The notes under the pieces are model-generated. The model did no database searches. It saw nothing but the letters and a program-made list of their open reading frames with translations, and was not told the origin of the DNA. A DNA stretch of 64,000 bases from Druceiella hillmani (lineage: Eukaryota; Arthropoda; Insecta; Lepidoptera; Hepialidae): contig JAYKKI010000016.1 in the NCBI GenBank assembly GCA_039881145.1, forward strand, positions 12,096,501 to 12,160,500, in the 5' to 3' direction. The position numbers and the translations under genes are program-made. How positions within the stretch are numbered: position 1 is the stretch's first letter; every line of letters begins with the position of its first letter. This document shows positions 48,282 to 59,055 of the stretch, piece after piece.

Positions 48282-48539
48282 GTGTTTACCAAAACCGACC
48301 GAAGAAACCAGAGCAGCAGCGAACAACCAAGTATGAGCTCAGGCACTACCAGCAAAACCTTAGCGGCTTCAGTAGGAGAATGTCTAATTATTATATTGAA
48401 AGAAAGACATACACTTAGAGGAACTTCTTTGGAGTCTGGAGTGTTGAAGAGCGGCAAAGGCGGAAAGTTGAGGAAGTCCAAACTTGTAAGGAAGATTATC
48501 AATAGAACAAGAAGATTCAGCAGCCCAGGCGGAAGTTAA
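48282..48539 (+). CDS. Unrecognised 85-codon open frame
   Basis: ATG to TAA, 85 residues, in a patch visibly GC-richer than its flanks. The product is Ser/Thr-rich at the start (QSSSEQPSMSSGTTSK) and Lys/Arg-rich at the end (SGKGGKLRKSKLVRKIINRT). It has no signal peptide or membrane segment. The opposite strand is also open for 85 codons over the same bases, which weakens the coding case. I do not recognise a family. An exon, an element fragment or chance are all possible. Confidence 0.2.
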   Translation: MFTKTDRRNQSSSEQPSMSSGTTSKTLAASVGECLIIILKERHTLRGTSLESGVLKSGKGGKLRKSKLVRKIINRTRRFSSPGGS

Positions 48540-49146
48540 GAAGATTGTGGAAACCCATGCGGTATAGTAATTTGCAAAGTATACACTTTATTTGAACATG
48601 AATTGTAAAATTATTTTCAAAAATAAACAGCAACCTAGGGGAGGTTGCTGTTAGATTCTAAAATGAAAGAAATTTGTAAGAAGCTATGTTATAATTCACC
48701 ATAAGACTATAAGAATTTGACTACAATTTATGATTTATTACATTTATGATGAGCAAGGTATACAATTTATGATGAGCAAGGTTTATTTTTTCTTGAAGAT
48801 AATATCACTTCATGTAATAAAAAATTGGGAAACCAAATTTTAATTAGTTTTTACAAGAAATATAATTATTGATAATTTAAAAGAAAACTATATTGTTATT
48901 TAAAAAAAGATAGTAATGAATGGCAAATATGTTCTACAGAAGATTATTCCGAATTGTTATAAAACATTACATTAAAATGAAGATTGACTGGTCACTCAGA
49001 AATTTAAATATGTTTAAAGAAAGCAAACCGTTTGGGAAAGAAAACTACGACTACTAAGAGACTAAGAAAACTACACTACGACTTCATTTCTATAACTATT
49101 TAGTAATATTAACATTATTTTTCCTACTGTTGCCTACTGTTGCAGT

Positions 49147-49640
49147 TGACAGATATACTAGATATCTGTCACAGACGTAAAACATAGAGAATTTTTCAAA
49201 ACCTATTGGATATGGAATCATTGCTATAGATTTCCAATAAACTTTAGGTTAACTTCTAGTAACGCTTTCTTTTTCTTATTTTGGAGACAGAAAGAGAATA
49301 TTTTATATGGAAATTCTCAAAATGTGATTATAAAGAATAAAAATTGTTTCAAAATTCTTATAATTTAGTCCTTCAAATAGTACTTCACACAATTTATGAA
49401 AAAAAAATTATCATTTCATTTGTACCCGCTAAAATTTCGATATGAATATTTTTAAGTATTGCTATGGACAGATATGCAGTTCAATTTAATTTTAAACGGC
49501 ATCAAATTTCAACTTTTCACGTCAAACAGTTTCTGAGAAAAACAACTGTGACAACTGGGTGGAAGAACGGACATGTCCGTGTTCTTATAAGAATTCCGTT
49601 TTATTTTATTTTCAGCACTAACTTTTCAGAAACCCTAAAA
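49147..49640 (+). repeat. Dispersed-repeat copy related to part of segment A
   Basis: It begins beside a small palindrome (gacagatat/atatctgtc, 49,147-49,169). It shares cacagacgtaaaacat- and atcattgctatag-type blocks with 4,930-5,000, and cagtttctgagaaaaa then a ...taag(g)attccg...aaccctaaaa end with 5,690-5,780. So part of segment A is itself a mobile dispersed repeat. Class unknown. Confidence 0.45.
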
Positions 49641-50173
49641 CACATATTTTCTATACAGAAATTTAAACATTCGTAAGGACTACCAACTTCGAAATAAAGG
49701 TGACACGAACAAGGGTAAGCAATGTATTATTTTGTGCTAAGCCGAAACATATGGCAAATGGATGAAAGTAGGAGTTTTCCACAAAATTAAAGGAAAAAAT
49801 TCTAAAGTGTCGCATACCACCGAACGTATTAACTATCTACTTGCTTTCAGGTAAAAATAGCTGTGAAAGCTTCAGTTCAATATAGCCTGCCAGTATACTA
49901 ATCGTAATCTCAGTATCTACTTTCATAATTTTGTTAATCTATCGTGGGCTAATTTTAAACTACAGTACAGTGCTCTACTGTTCGTCAGAGTTATGAAATA
50001 TTTAGAGGCAAAAAATATTTTTTTTTACTTATTTCCTAAACAAATTCGAACATAAAACAGTCTCAAAAACTTCTTATAAAATACTGTAATAAGTAAATTT
50101 ATAATATGCAAAAAAATTCAAAAACACGTTTTTCATATTGGAATAGGCCGAAACCAAAATTCAATATAATACT

Positions 50174-50440
50174 ATTGAGAAGTTTCCATGACCACCCCTC
50201 TCATTAATCATTAGGGCCTCTTGGTTCAATATGTAATCAAAGGACTCATCAAGACAAGTCAAATGAACCCATGTTCGATCGGTTTACTGTTAGCCATTGA
50301 GAAATTTCCATGACTACCTCCCTCCTCCAACATCAAATTCTGTCGCTTACGATACGAGACCAAAGGACTTATTGGGATGAATCAAACGAGCGCAAAACTG
50401 GGTTTATTGTTAGACATTGGTCCAAAAATGTAAACGACTT
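50174..50440 (+). repeat. Minisatellite, ~121-bp unit, two copies plus a start of a third
   Basis: Units begin attgagaa(g/a)tttccatgac at 50,174 and 50,296. A third start (attggtccaaaaatg) is at 50,416. Shared blocks: ccaaaggact(c/t)at, caaa(t/c)gag.., ggttta(c)tgttagac(c). The units differ at many positions, so the array is old. Confidence 0.75.
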
Positions 50441-50459
50441 TGATCCAAAAAAACAATTT

Positions 50460-52960
50460 ATATATATATATATATATACATAGTGATGAAGTAAGTAGGA
50501 AGAAAGAGGTAAAATAATGAGCAAGTAACTTAGGGATTTCCTCGAGCAAACTTAAGATTACCCTGTCGAAACCTTATTGAGTCAGAAAGAACGCTAGTCG
50601 TTAGGTAAAAAATATTAGATGTGTGTGGTTATTTTTTTATAAGTAGGTCAATTATGAAGAAGAAAATAAGTCAATATTACTTATTTGTCTAGAACTCAAT
50701 AAGTTATAGGCTTTGAAGTAAAGATTAAATAATATAATTCTCCATGTAAATTAATATAAACGCAACAAGATTAAAGTAAACAATTGACATGAATACGTCA
50801 TCACTCCACTAAAATACGTGAATTTTGGAATAGCTAGCCAGAGTTACTATTAATTTAGTTTCCCGTTTTCTGTCGTTCACGTAACAAGTTGTGGTATGGT
50901 AACAAAGATGCTCAATAAAGCAGACACAACAACTGCTTTTGGATTTTTCTTTTTTTAAAAAAAAATGGAGTCACGGAAAAAAAATAATGAAGGAATTTTT
51001 GTCTAGTTTAGACTTACGGCTATAAGCCTCGGGCTAGTAATACGACGAGAACTGTGTCTGAAGACCGCATTGCTAACTTGGAAAAAAATAATTTTCCGAG
51101 AAGGAAATTATAAGACAGTTTGCCAAATGGATTTTATTTTCCAAAAGAACGGTTTTACTATCGCGGCAATACTTTGGTGGATTTAATATTGTAATTTCGG
51201 AAATGTGGTTTAAAATGAGTATATATTTTAGGGTAACCGTTCATGTGAGTTTCACAGATAGAGAGTCACATTTTTTAATGTTATGGGAAGATTAAATTCC
51301 ATGAAATTTACATATCGACCTCAGAAATCTGGTGTGTATTGGCCTTTACATAAACTTGGTAAAATATGTTATAATAAACCAGATACGGGTAATTATCTTC
51401 ACATTTATATTATTATAAAGAATAATGTGAATAAATTATATCGTCTTGTAAATTTTCTCTTTTCACGTTTAATTCACTTACAAATGATATAGGAGACAGA
51501 TATATATGTAAAAATCGACCTGGTTCAGGGCACTTAAAAGTTATTAGAATAAACAAGTCAATGAATACTTTTTTGAAGGTATTTTTATTGATTATACTTT
51601 TTAATTTTAATTTTTTTTATTATTTCTTCATCTTTATATATTCATTTTATTACATTCAATTTAATCCCAAACGCAGATTGTTGTTTTCGAAACTGTCTGC
51701 ATTGATTGTACTGTTTAATGACATTTATACAGAACTGTTGATACCAGTAAATAATAATCCACGTCTACTATTATTTTATAAAAAAGCATTTTGTAAAGTT
51801 TAGTGAATGGCGTTACAAGATTATAACAAATGGCCATTTCTAAAATTTTTCTCTTTTCAGAAAAGGACATGAAATTTGTTAAATATTTTTATGTAATTCT
51901 TTAAATGTTAACTAATTTTAAAGATCTATTCAGTGGATGAAGGATGGATAAATATATGAAACAAAATTTTTCGTCCATAAAATTAATTGAACAATTACAT
52001 TAGACATACTTTGATTATGATTTTTTAAATATACAAGAAGATTTGCAGTCATGAAATAACTAATCACATTTATTACAAATATTTATTTAAGCTGGTTTTG
52101 ACGACAATTTTCTATTTACTCGTATTATTTATTTATTTATAAGAAATGAATTATAACGTTAATTGATATTTCCAGCTAGACCAAAATTTCATTCACAATT
52201 TATGATTAAATTTAAATTAGGTCAAATTGGAAGACGTCGTTAAACGATAAAGAGAAAAGAAAAATTACTTCAGATTTTTCATTTCTCAATAAGGCTATTT
52301 TCATACACATCGTAGCTATATCAATGATAAGCCCCCAAGACCCCCGATGTACACGATTCTTTTCGTACCTTCAAATATCTGAGTAATTTACAATGTGACG
52401 TTTTATTATTTCAAGCTTTACGGTTTTCAATTAAATATCTTGTGATAATAAATGTCAAAAGTAAACAGTTATTAATATTTTATCATATACTGTGCGGGTT
52501 ACGTATATGTAAATTTAAAAACATCATTACACCCCGAAGGTGCAGATTTTGTAATTATATAATGAAAATTACAAAGTAATACGTGTGTATGTCACTTAAT
52601 GTTTATTAATAATACTTAGCATTCAAGTTTATCTATAAGAAGTTAAAAGAGTTCTGTGGAACTACTTGTGACTGCGTCTATTGCAATTTGATATTCTTAA
52701 TATCAGGATACAATTTACTGCAGAAAGTAACAAGTACACGCAGTTAAGTTATAATTAAAATAATTGATCATTTTTTGTATCGCAGTGTGATGTTTCGAAA
52801 ACGTGACTTTCCAAACTAATTAAATTTAACATTTGCTAAATGCTTCCAACGTTTTTTTTCCAGGTATATCAAGAAGTATAAATCATTGACAATAAATTAA
52901 AAAACATTCTTAAAACTCACATATTCGCTTTCTTCATAATTCCCTTGCGAAAGCGTTATA
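50460..52960. other. AT-rich stretch, nothing recognised
   Basis: A short TA tract lies at 50,460-50,477. No coding block was named. 51,000-51,240 is slightly GC-richer without a motif. 52,671-52,733 is echoed near 53,721-53,783 (ttgcaa..tgatattcttaa...caatttac), indicating a further decayed duplication. Confidence 0.45.
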
Positions 52961-52976
52961 ATTGCTTGTTGAAATA

Positions 52977-53165
52977 TTACATAATCCCAAACAAACTTAA
53001 CCTAAATAAATTTAGTGCGGCACTAAAGACAAATGTTGATGTATTCCCCGAACCAGGATAAATACGATGATGGAGAAGCGGATATACTTTACAAGCTTCT
53101 GAGTAAACATTCCTTGGCAGCATTCCCCGTCTACTAGTTTGACAAATTCTCGTACTACTTTCCAA
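52977..53165 (-). CDS. Unrecognised 62-codon open frame in a GC-richer patch
   Basis: The minus-strand frame reads MESSTRICQTSRRGMLPRN and SEACKVYPLLHHRIYPGSGN. A second minus frame is open too, so the true frame is unclear. No family, signal peptide or splice site is convincing. Recorded because the base composition stands out. Confidence 0.15.
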   Translation of the reverse strand: MESSTRICQTSRRGMLPRNVYSEACKVYPLLHHRIYPGSGNTSTFVFSAALNLFRLSLFGIM

Positions 53166-53984
53166 ACGTTTGGAAAGTCAACTTACTATTTTGTATGACT
53201 AACCGATTTATTTTCGTTTGATTTCTTAGATTTAATTTAGCATTCAAAACTAGCACAAAATATGCAGATGTACAATATTTCACCTGAGTCCATCATCTAA
53301 AATATTTGATTCAAATAAATCAGTAACATGAGTTAATAGTGGTTTTAACTAGCCTAAACTGAACCTGACTTAAATGTAGATATACATATTGGTTTAATTA
53401 TGATTCACGAATTATAGAACTCACAATAAAATAAATTACTGCTTTTCGGTTTTTATTTTGTTGAACAATCTTCCGAAATTGCTTTTATGTTTAAAAATAT
53501 ATTAAAAACAGCTCCTACGTTTAGAATTATATTTTAATTTCGAGTCGAATACTTTTTGGTCAACAAAGAAAGTCGTATCCCATGCAATTTTTCTTTATGT
53601 CAAGGAGAGTCTTAGTGTAATGAGAGGAATATAAGATTAGATCTTAAAGAATCTTATGTACCCACCGTGTCAGGGAATTTGTGAAAAACTAATATATTTA
53701 TAATTTTGATCCACTTCTTTTGATTGCATATATTGCAACTTCATACTCTTAACATCGAGATACAATTTTTGGAGAGTATATCAGAAAACAATATTAAAGT
53801 TTTTCTCAAGTTTAATAAACTTAATAGCCTTAGTGGGAAAAATATGAGATAAGAGATCCTTCTCCTACCAGAGAATCCTATTATAAGACATGAAACTTTA
53901 AAAAGTTTACGGGAATTTAAGTTTTACTTGACAAAAATTCTAGTTAATGGCATTAAGTGACTGAAAGTCTGAAATACTTAGATT

Positions 53985-54100
53985 TCGTTCTTTTATAATT
54001 ATGTGAAGAGTCACATTATTCGGAGGTGATTAAATTTCTTTTAATTAAATGACTAGAATTTTTTATTTATATTTATCTCATCATGTTGGACAAATTCTTT
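53985..54100 (+). repeat. Direct duplication, first copy
   Basis: cgttcttttataattatgtg, gag(t)cacattattcg and aggtgattaaatttctttt recur at 55,670-55,770. Confidence 0.75.
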
Positions 54101-54149
54101 ACAATCACGAAATTTATAATCGACATAAATAACTAGACATTGTTAAAGT

Positions 54150-54405
54150 CATTATATCAAAACCAAACCATCTTGGACACTTACTTAGATCAGAGGATAA
54201 CAACCCGACCAAGCAACTAACTCTCAACAAGCCAGGGAGTACCAAGAAACGGGAAAGATCTGCAATCAGATAGCTTGATGATATCGAGAACAACTTAAAA
54301 ATATTAAAGGTTACCAACTGAAAACGTGAAGCATCTGATAGACTCCGATGAAAAAAGCTGGTTGGGATGGCCTTGGCCTCTTCTAGGCTATAGTACCAAG
54401 AAGTA
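54150..54405 (+). pseudogene. Reverse transcriptase C-terminal tail fossil (non-LTR element)
   Basis: The plus frame reads LGHLLRSEDNNPTKQLTLNK, KRERSAIR-stop-LDDIENNLKILKVTN-stop-KREASDRLR-stop-KKLVGMALASSRL. The order GHLLR, (R)xxxR(W)LDDIExDL, (W)xxxAxDRxxW is the conserved C-terminal end of a widespread class of arthropod non-LTR reverse transcriptases. Each stop lies where the family has Trp (TGG to TGA/TAG changes). Upstream domains were not found. The opposite strand's 67-codon frame here is a shadow. Confidence 0.65.
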
Positions 54406-55289
54406 GAATTTATACCTTGGAGTTCACGATGTTATTTCAATATATATTGAGACATCTAACTTTCAATGGATGATCGTGAACACGATATTTTAGTTTGGAA
54501 ATTTGAATACTTACTTCTATTAAATAAAGCAATGAAATACGACCTGATCACAAACAAAATTGTTTATAGAGACGTTAACGATTCCTTACTAAAGTAACCA
54601 CTGAAATTATCTGAGTTACAGTTTCAAATATTATCAACAATTATGTTCATACAAAACTAATAGCATAAGCTAAAATTATACACTAGTAATGATAATTCGA
54701 TCACATTATTAATTATAAATTTAACTTTTATTCTCATGCAATTGACTAAAACTTCGAAGTAGTTAAAGTTAATTATTTAATCCATGAAATTATGAATCTG
54801 GAGCGAGTCAATATTGATAATGTGACTTAAAAATAATATGAAAAATGAGGGTATTAAAAAAGGGTTAAATTAGCCCTTTGTGCGAAATATGAAAAAGTTA
54901 TAAAATGTTTGTGTGAATCCTCGATAAACGGAAATTTGTACCAGAAGTGGTGGGAAGATTTTAAAAATATTTTAAATATGTTATCCTCTTTTTCACGAAT
55001 TTCCCAGATTTAAAAATTGATGTTCAGGGTGTTTTTCGGATTGCTAATTTCTAATGGGGAATTAAAATGTAATAAATGGTCATGCAGCAGTGTTGATAAC
55101 AGAAACACTAGTTCCTGATTAAATCGTTAGTATGTTTGTCATGAGTATAAAACGGTAGTATATTCTAGAATAAAGTCCACTTAATATGTCTATCTGAATA
55201 TCTAGAACTCATAGCCTATGATCAAATCGTTTGGCATTGAACGAAAACAATCCCTTTTTTTCGTTTGCGTGTGTGGTGTGTCGAATTAC

Positions 55290-55410
55290 TTAAAAAATTC
55301 TTGCTCCATCTGTATCCTCGTCAGAATCTGATGAGAGTGATTGTTCTTCAAAATGGTCGTATAAGAAATGACCAGCAAGCACATCATATCCATAAAGAAC
55401 TTTTTTTTTC
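55290..55410 (-). CDS. Candidate acidic C-terminal exon (unidentified)
   Basis: The minus strand is open for about 40 codons and ends KVLYGYDVLAGHFLYDHF...SDSDEDTDGARIF-stop (stop at 55,290-55,292). The Ser/Asp/Glu-rich tail and composition look like the true C-terminus of a protein, perhaps a transposase or a host nuclear protein. The upstream side is a poly-T/poly-A tract and no acceptor is convincing. Confidence 0.2.
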
Positions 55411-55669
55411 AAAAAAAAAATTGAACTAATTGAGGTATTTTCCAAGGTATTTAGGACATTTTAAAGACTTCTGACTTATGCGGTTATATTCTATTGATTG
55501 AGGATGTGTAAAATAATTTTTTTTGTTTTTTCATTATTGACAAATGTGCCACATTTAAACATTGTAACGTCTTCCTTTTCAGGCTTACTAAGAGCGTTAT
55601 GTGGATATTTGAGGTTTACCCCACGTAATTGAAATTGGGATCTAAGCATTTCCGTCTTTAGGTCACTTA

Positions 55670-55770
55670 ATTAGACGTTCTTTTATAGTCATGTGAGGAG
55701 TTACATTATTCGAAGGTGATTAAATTTCTTTCCATTAAATCTTTGAATTTGTTTATTTGCAGAAATGAAT
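55670..55770 (+). repeat. Direct duplication, second copy
   Basis: Partner of 53,985-54,100, about 1.7 kb downstream in the same orientation. Confidence 0.75.
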
Positions 55771-56029
55771 TATATTTATTATCATTTGGTGATATCCTTA
55801 TTATTTTTTAATTTAATTACTCACATCTCATAAGCTCTTAAAATACTAATTTAAATTAATGAGTACTTTGATTTTTTTAATAATGTAATGACAAAACTTG
55901 CAATAATAAAAATTGCAAATAAATTAATATTTTAATGTGTTTTAGGTACCTTCATTTTTTAAAAATATTGGACAAATATGTAAAGCAAATGGATTCGATT
56001 ACGAGTATGATATTTTATATGATCATGTA

Positions 56030-56272
56030 TACGATTACTAGTAAGATTAGAGTAAGCGAGTAAACTATTTTATTTTTGCAACTAACTAAACGTAAACGTG
56101 TGGGTCCGTGCAACAATCTATCAACATTATTTAACCCATTATTATAGGAGACAAACAGATGAAGAATGTGACTACGTGAAACGTTCATATCACGAACCTC
56201 CATTAAATTTAGCAACATCTGTATTTTCGATATATTACCATATTTTGGAGGCTGACAGTACAATAAACACAC
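56030..56272 (-). pseudogene. Possible piggyBac-family transposase scrap
   Basis: The minus-strand frame reads LHLFVSYNNGLNNVDRLLHG followed by a basic stretch. This resembles the conserved YNxxMGGVDxxDQ region of piggyBac transposases, whose second Asp is catalytic. Several of the diagnostic positions (MGG, DQ) are changed. No terminal repeats were seen. The plus-strand 64-codon frame over the same bases is likely its shadow. Confidence 0.35.
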
Positions 56273-56299
56273 ACATTTTTAAGACGATTTAATGTGTTT

Positions 56300-58470
56300 A
56301 AGTGACTTTCATAAGAGAGAGATATTTAATGAAAAAGTTATAGAAGTCTACGAAAGAGGTTGACTTGAATTTTATGATTTGAAATCGCTTTAAAGAATTT
56401 ATTAAACTAAAAATTTAACGAATGGTGTCCTTCACTTAAAGTATTCAACTAATGTTTTCTTTCACATGAAAATAGAAATATTGAGGGACTTTGATAGTGA
56501 TGTATTTTGTAACGAAATACATCGAACGTGATGTATTTTGTAACACGTAATACGAAACAACATATGAAAACATGATGTTGATTTATCCAATGTATAGGTT
56601 AGGTGAACATAGTTGAAGTTTTATCGGTACAGAATTTATCGGTGCAAAATAAGTATTGAAAAGTGAGTATAATTTATAACTCATTTTGTCACATATCAAT
56701 TTTTTTAACAAATGCTGCAGATAATTTGGCAAAACGTAATATGTGTTGACAAAACGAGCCATCGACACATGGTACAGGGTATCTTGAGAGATTTATGATA
56801 AAAATGAAACAATATTTAATGACGTAGTTCCACCTTTTTCTGAAGCAACTGTAGGACTTTTTCCCGTGGTTAGAAGAGTATGGCCATTTTTTAGGAAAAT
56901 GGAAAAAATAAAAAATACAGATTAACTTATTTATTTTTCCATTCATATTTGGAATTACTTTTGTCTTAGTAAGCAAAGACTTATTTTTAAAAAAATTATT
57001 ATGTGAAACTAAAAATTCCAAATTCGTGATTTATTCCTTCTTCCTGTTTTAAGTTCACCGCTAAAAATATAAATTTTTGGGAAAGCGGATGTTGCAAAAA
57101 TGGAGAGAAAGAAAAAAATAATTTTTAAAATATTAAGTAGGTTGAAATCAATATTCCCGAAATGTAGACTTGTCATTTGTGTTTATATTTCTATTTATTC
57201 AATACATTTTGATGGTTCTGAAAATATTACTTATTAGCATCAGTATTTAACATACTTACTTAATTTAAAAACTTTATTACGCTTTCGAAGTTCACTAAAT
57301 GCAATTTTCTTTTTTGAATTCAGAAATTATTTAGTCAATTTTGATTAGTCAATTTGTACCTAAACTAAACCATTTATTTACTCCTAAATACAATAAACTG
57401 TTATCTTTCTATTTTTTCTAAATGTATCAGTGCACCTAACTATAAAAATGTAATGTTTGAGTATTGTATTTTTTCACAATAATATATAGTTCAACTGATC
57501 GAAATATAGTACAATACTCCATAACATGGTACGGGTGTCAAACATAACCGTAATCAACATAAACAGAGCTGAAGGTATACTCTAATGTGTAGTATGTAAT
57601 TCGTAAACCACGCGATTTTACTGTCTCGGTTGCAGTTTTATTTTTCAAGCCGTATTCTAAGAAAGCGAATTCATTACGTCGTTTTTTCAATTATTTTTTC
57701 ACATCAGTGAGTTTTTTATGCTTCTTGCCCTAACTAAATATATAGGAATAGCAATTGATATGGACTTAATAAAATTGTTACTTTTTGGTTTCGATTTGAC
57801 GCCAAATCCAAACAAATGGACAGAACAACAAAACAAGAAATGTAACAAACCGTATGTCGAATTTCGTTGTTATATTTGTCATTTTATTTTATATCTAGCA
57901 CAGACTGCAAAAAAGACATAGTTATGATTAGAACATACTTAAAAGACGCCATTGTCACTTGTTAGTAAAATACTTAGGGATTATAGTTTCTCTTTTTTTA
58001 GTTATGTCTCTTTTATAATTCTTAATGCTTTGTTAAAGACTTACATATAATAATATGTCGGCTTATTAAAGATATTATTATTATAACTAATCAAGACGGG
58101 AAAAGAAGGGTCGAAAAAAAGTTTGAAGAATATGCCAAGAGAGAATGCTGTGCAATGTAAACAGCCCTTTTCACAAATAAAAGTTTTAAGAATAAGATCC
58201 TAAGAAATGGAAGGATCAGGTTTATCACCTCAGCTTAAGACACGACTGTTTGTCTAGTCTTTAAATAATGCCTTAATTACGAATTACCTGCTTGAGAATT
58301 GTCATCGACAGAAACCCATGCATCATCATCAGATCTTGAACCAACTTACTTTGGGATAAGTATTCCAGCAAAGAGGCCCTAACATAACAAGTATCTTCAA
58401 TTACAAATGATATAATATTATCCGATGAAGAGTTCCATTGACCATCTCCGAAGCATATCATCAGATCATG
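56300..58470. other. AT-rich spacer, nothing recognised
   Basis: Only chance open frames, including 56,689-57,021 (-) and 57,718-57,921 (+), with no motif. Confidence 0.45.
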
Positions 58471-58479
58471 CTTATTGAT

Positions 58480-58521
58480 AGAAGGGTAAATATATATGTA
58501 TTGGATTATATTTACCCTTCT
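58480..58521. repeat. Perfect 15-bp hairpin
   Basis: agaagggtaaatata (58,480-58,494) and tatatttacccttct (58,507-58,521) are exact complements across a 12-base loop. It sits at the edge of a 90-codon minus-strand open frame of unknown meaning (58,273-58,545). Confidence 0.8.
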
Positions 58522-59055
58522 AAACATAATAAAAGGGTCATTCAAATTGGTTCATATATATATATATTCGTAAATGTACATAAAAAAGTATAATCGAATT
58601 GAAAACTTTTTCGGAATTCGTATGCAAATAAATGATCATTGTTAACATTTTTATAGTATTCGGTATTATTTACTCAAATTTTCAGAATAATTAACCTATG
58701 ATTCAATCCTTATGAAAATAAACAGTCATAGAACGTTTTTCAATAGCCGGGGTACCCAGATACCCTCATGGTATATTTATTCAACAAAAGGAATTAATGC
58801 CTTTTTTTCAATCAAATTTATTTTCTCTGGAGTCACAGTAGGAAAGCTCACAATCTCAGAAACAGTTATTCTATAGAGTTATAAAGAAGAAGGGAGAAGG
58901 GGAATAGCACAGTTTCCGTTGCAGCTATCTGTATGCGTCATTCATTATTATCAATTTCAAACAAGCCTTGTAATGGAAGTTTGAATACTTTGTGACCGCT
59001 GTGTGTTTTTTGTGTTTTAAATTTCCTCGTTATAACGAAAAAATTATTATAAATA

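Noticed and set aside
49700..49900. Exon flanked by G|GTAAGC and TTTCAG signals
   Set aside because: The order of signals would define an intron-like segment, but no coding frame flanks it on either side.
58273..58545. 90-codon minus-strand open frame next to a hairpin
   Set aside because: No family was recognised, and part of it is the hairpin and TA-rich sequence. Insufficient for a gene call.
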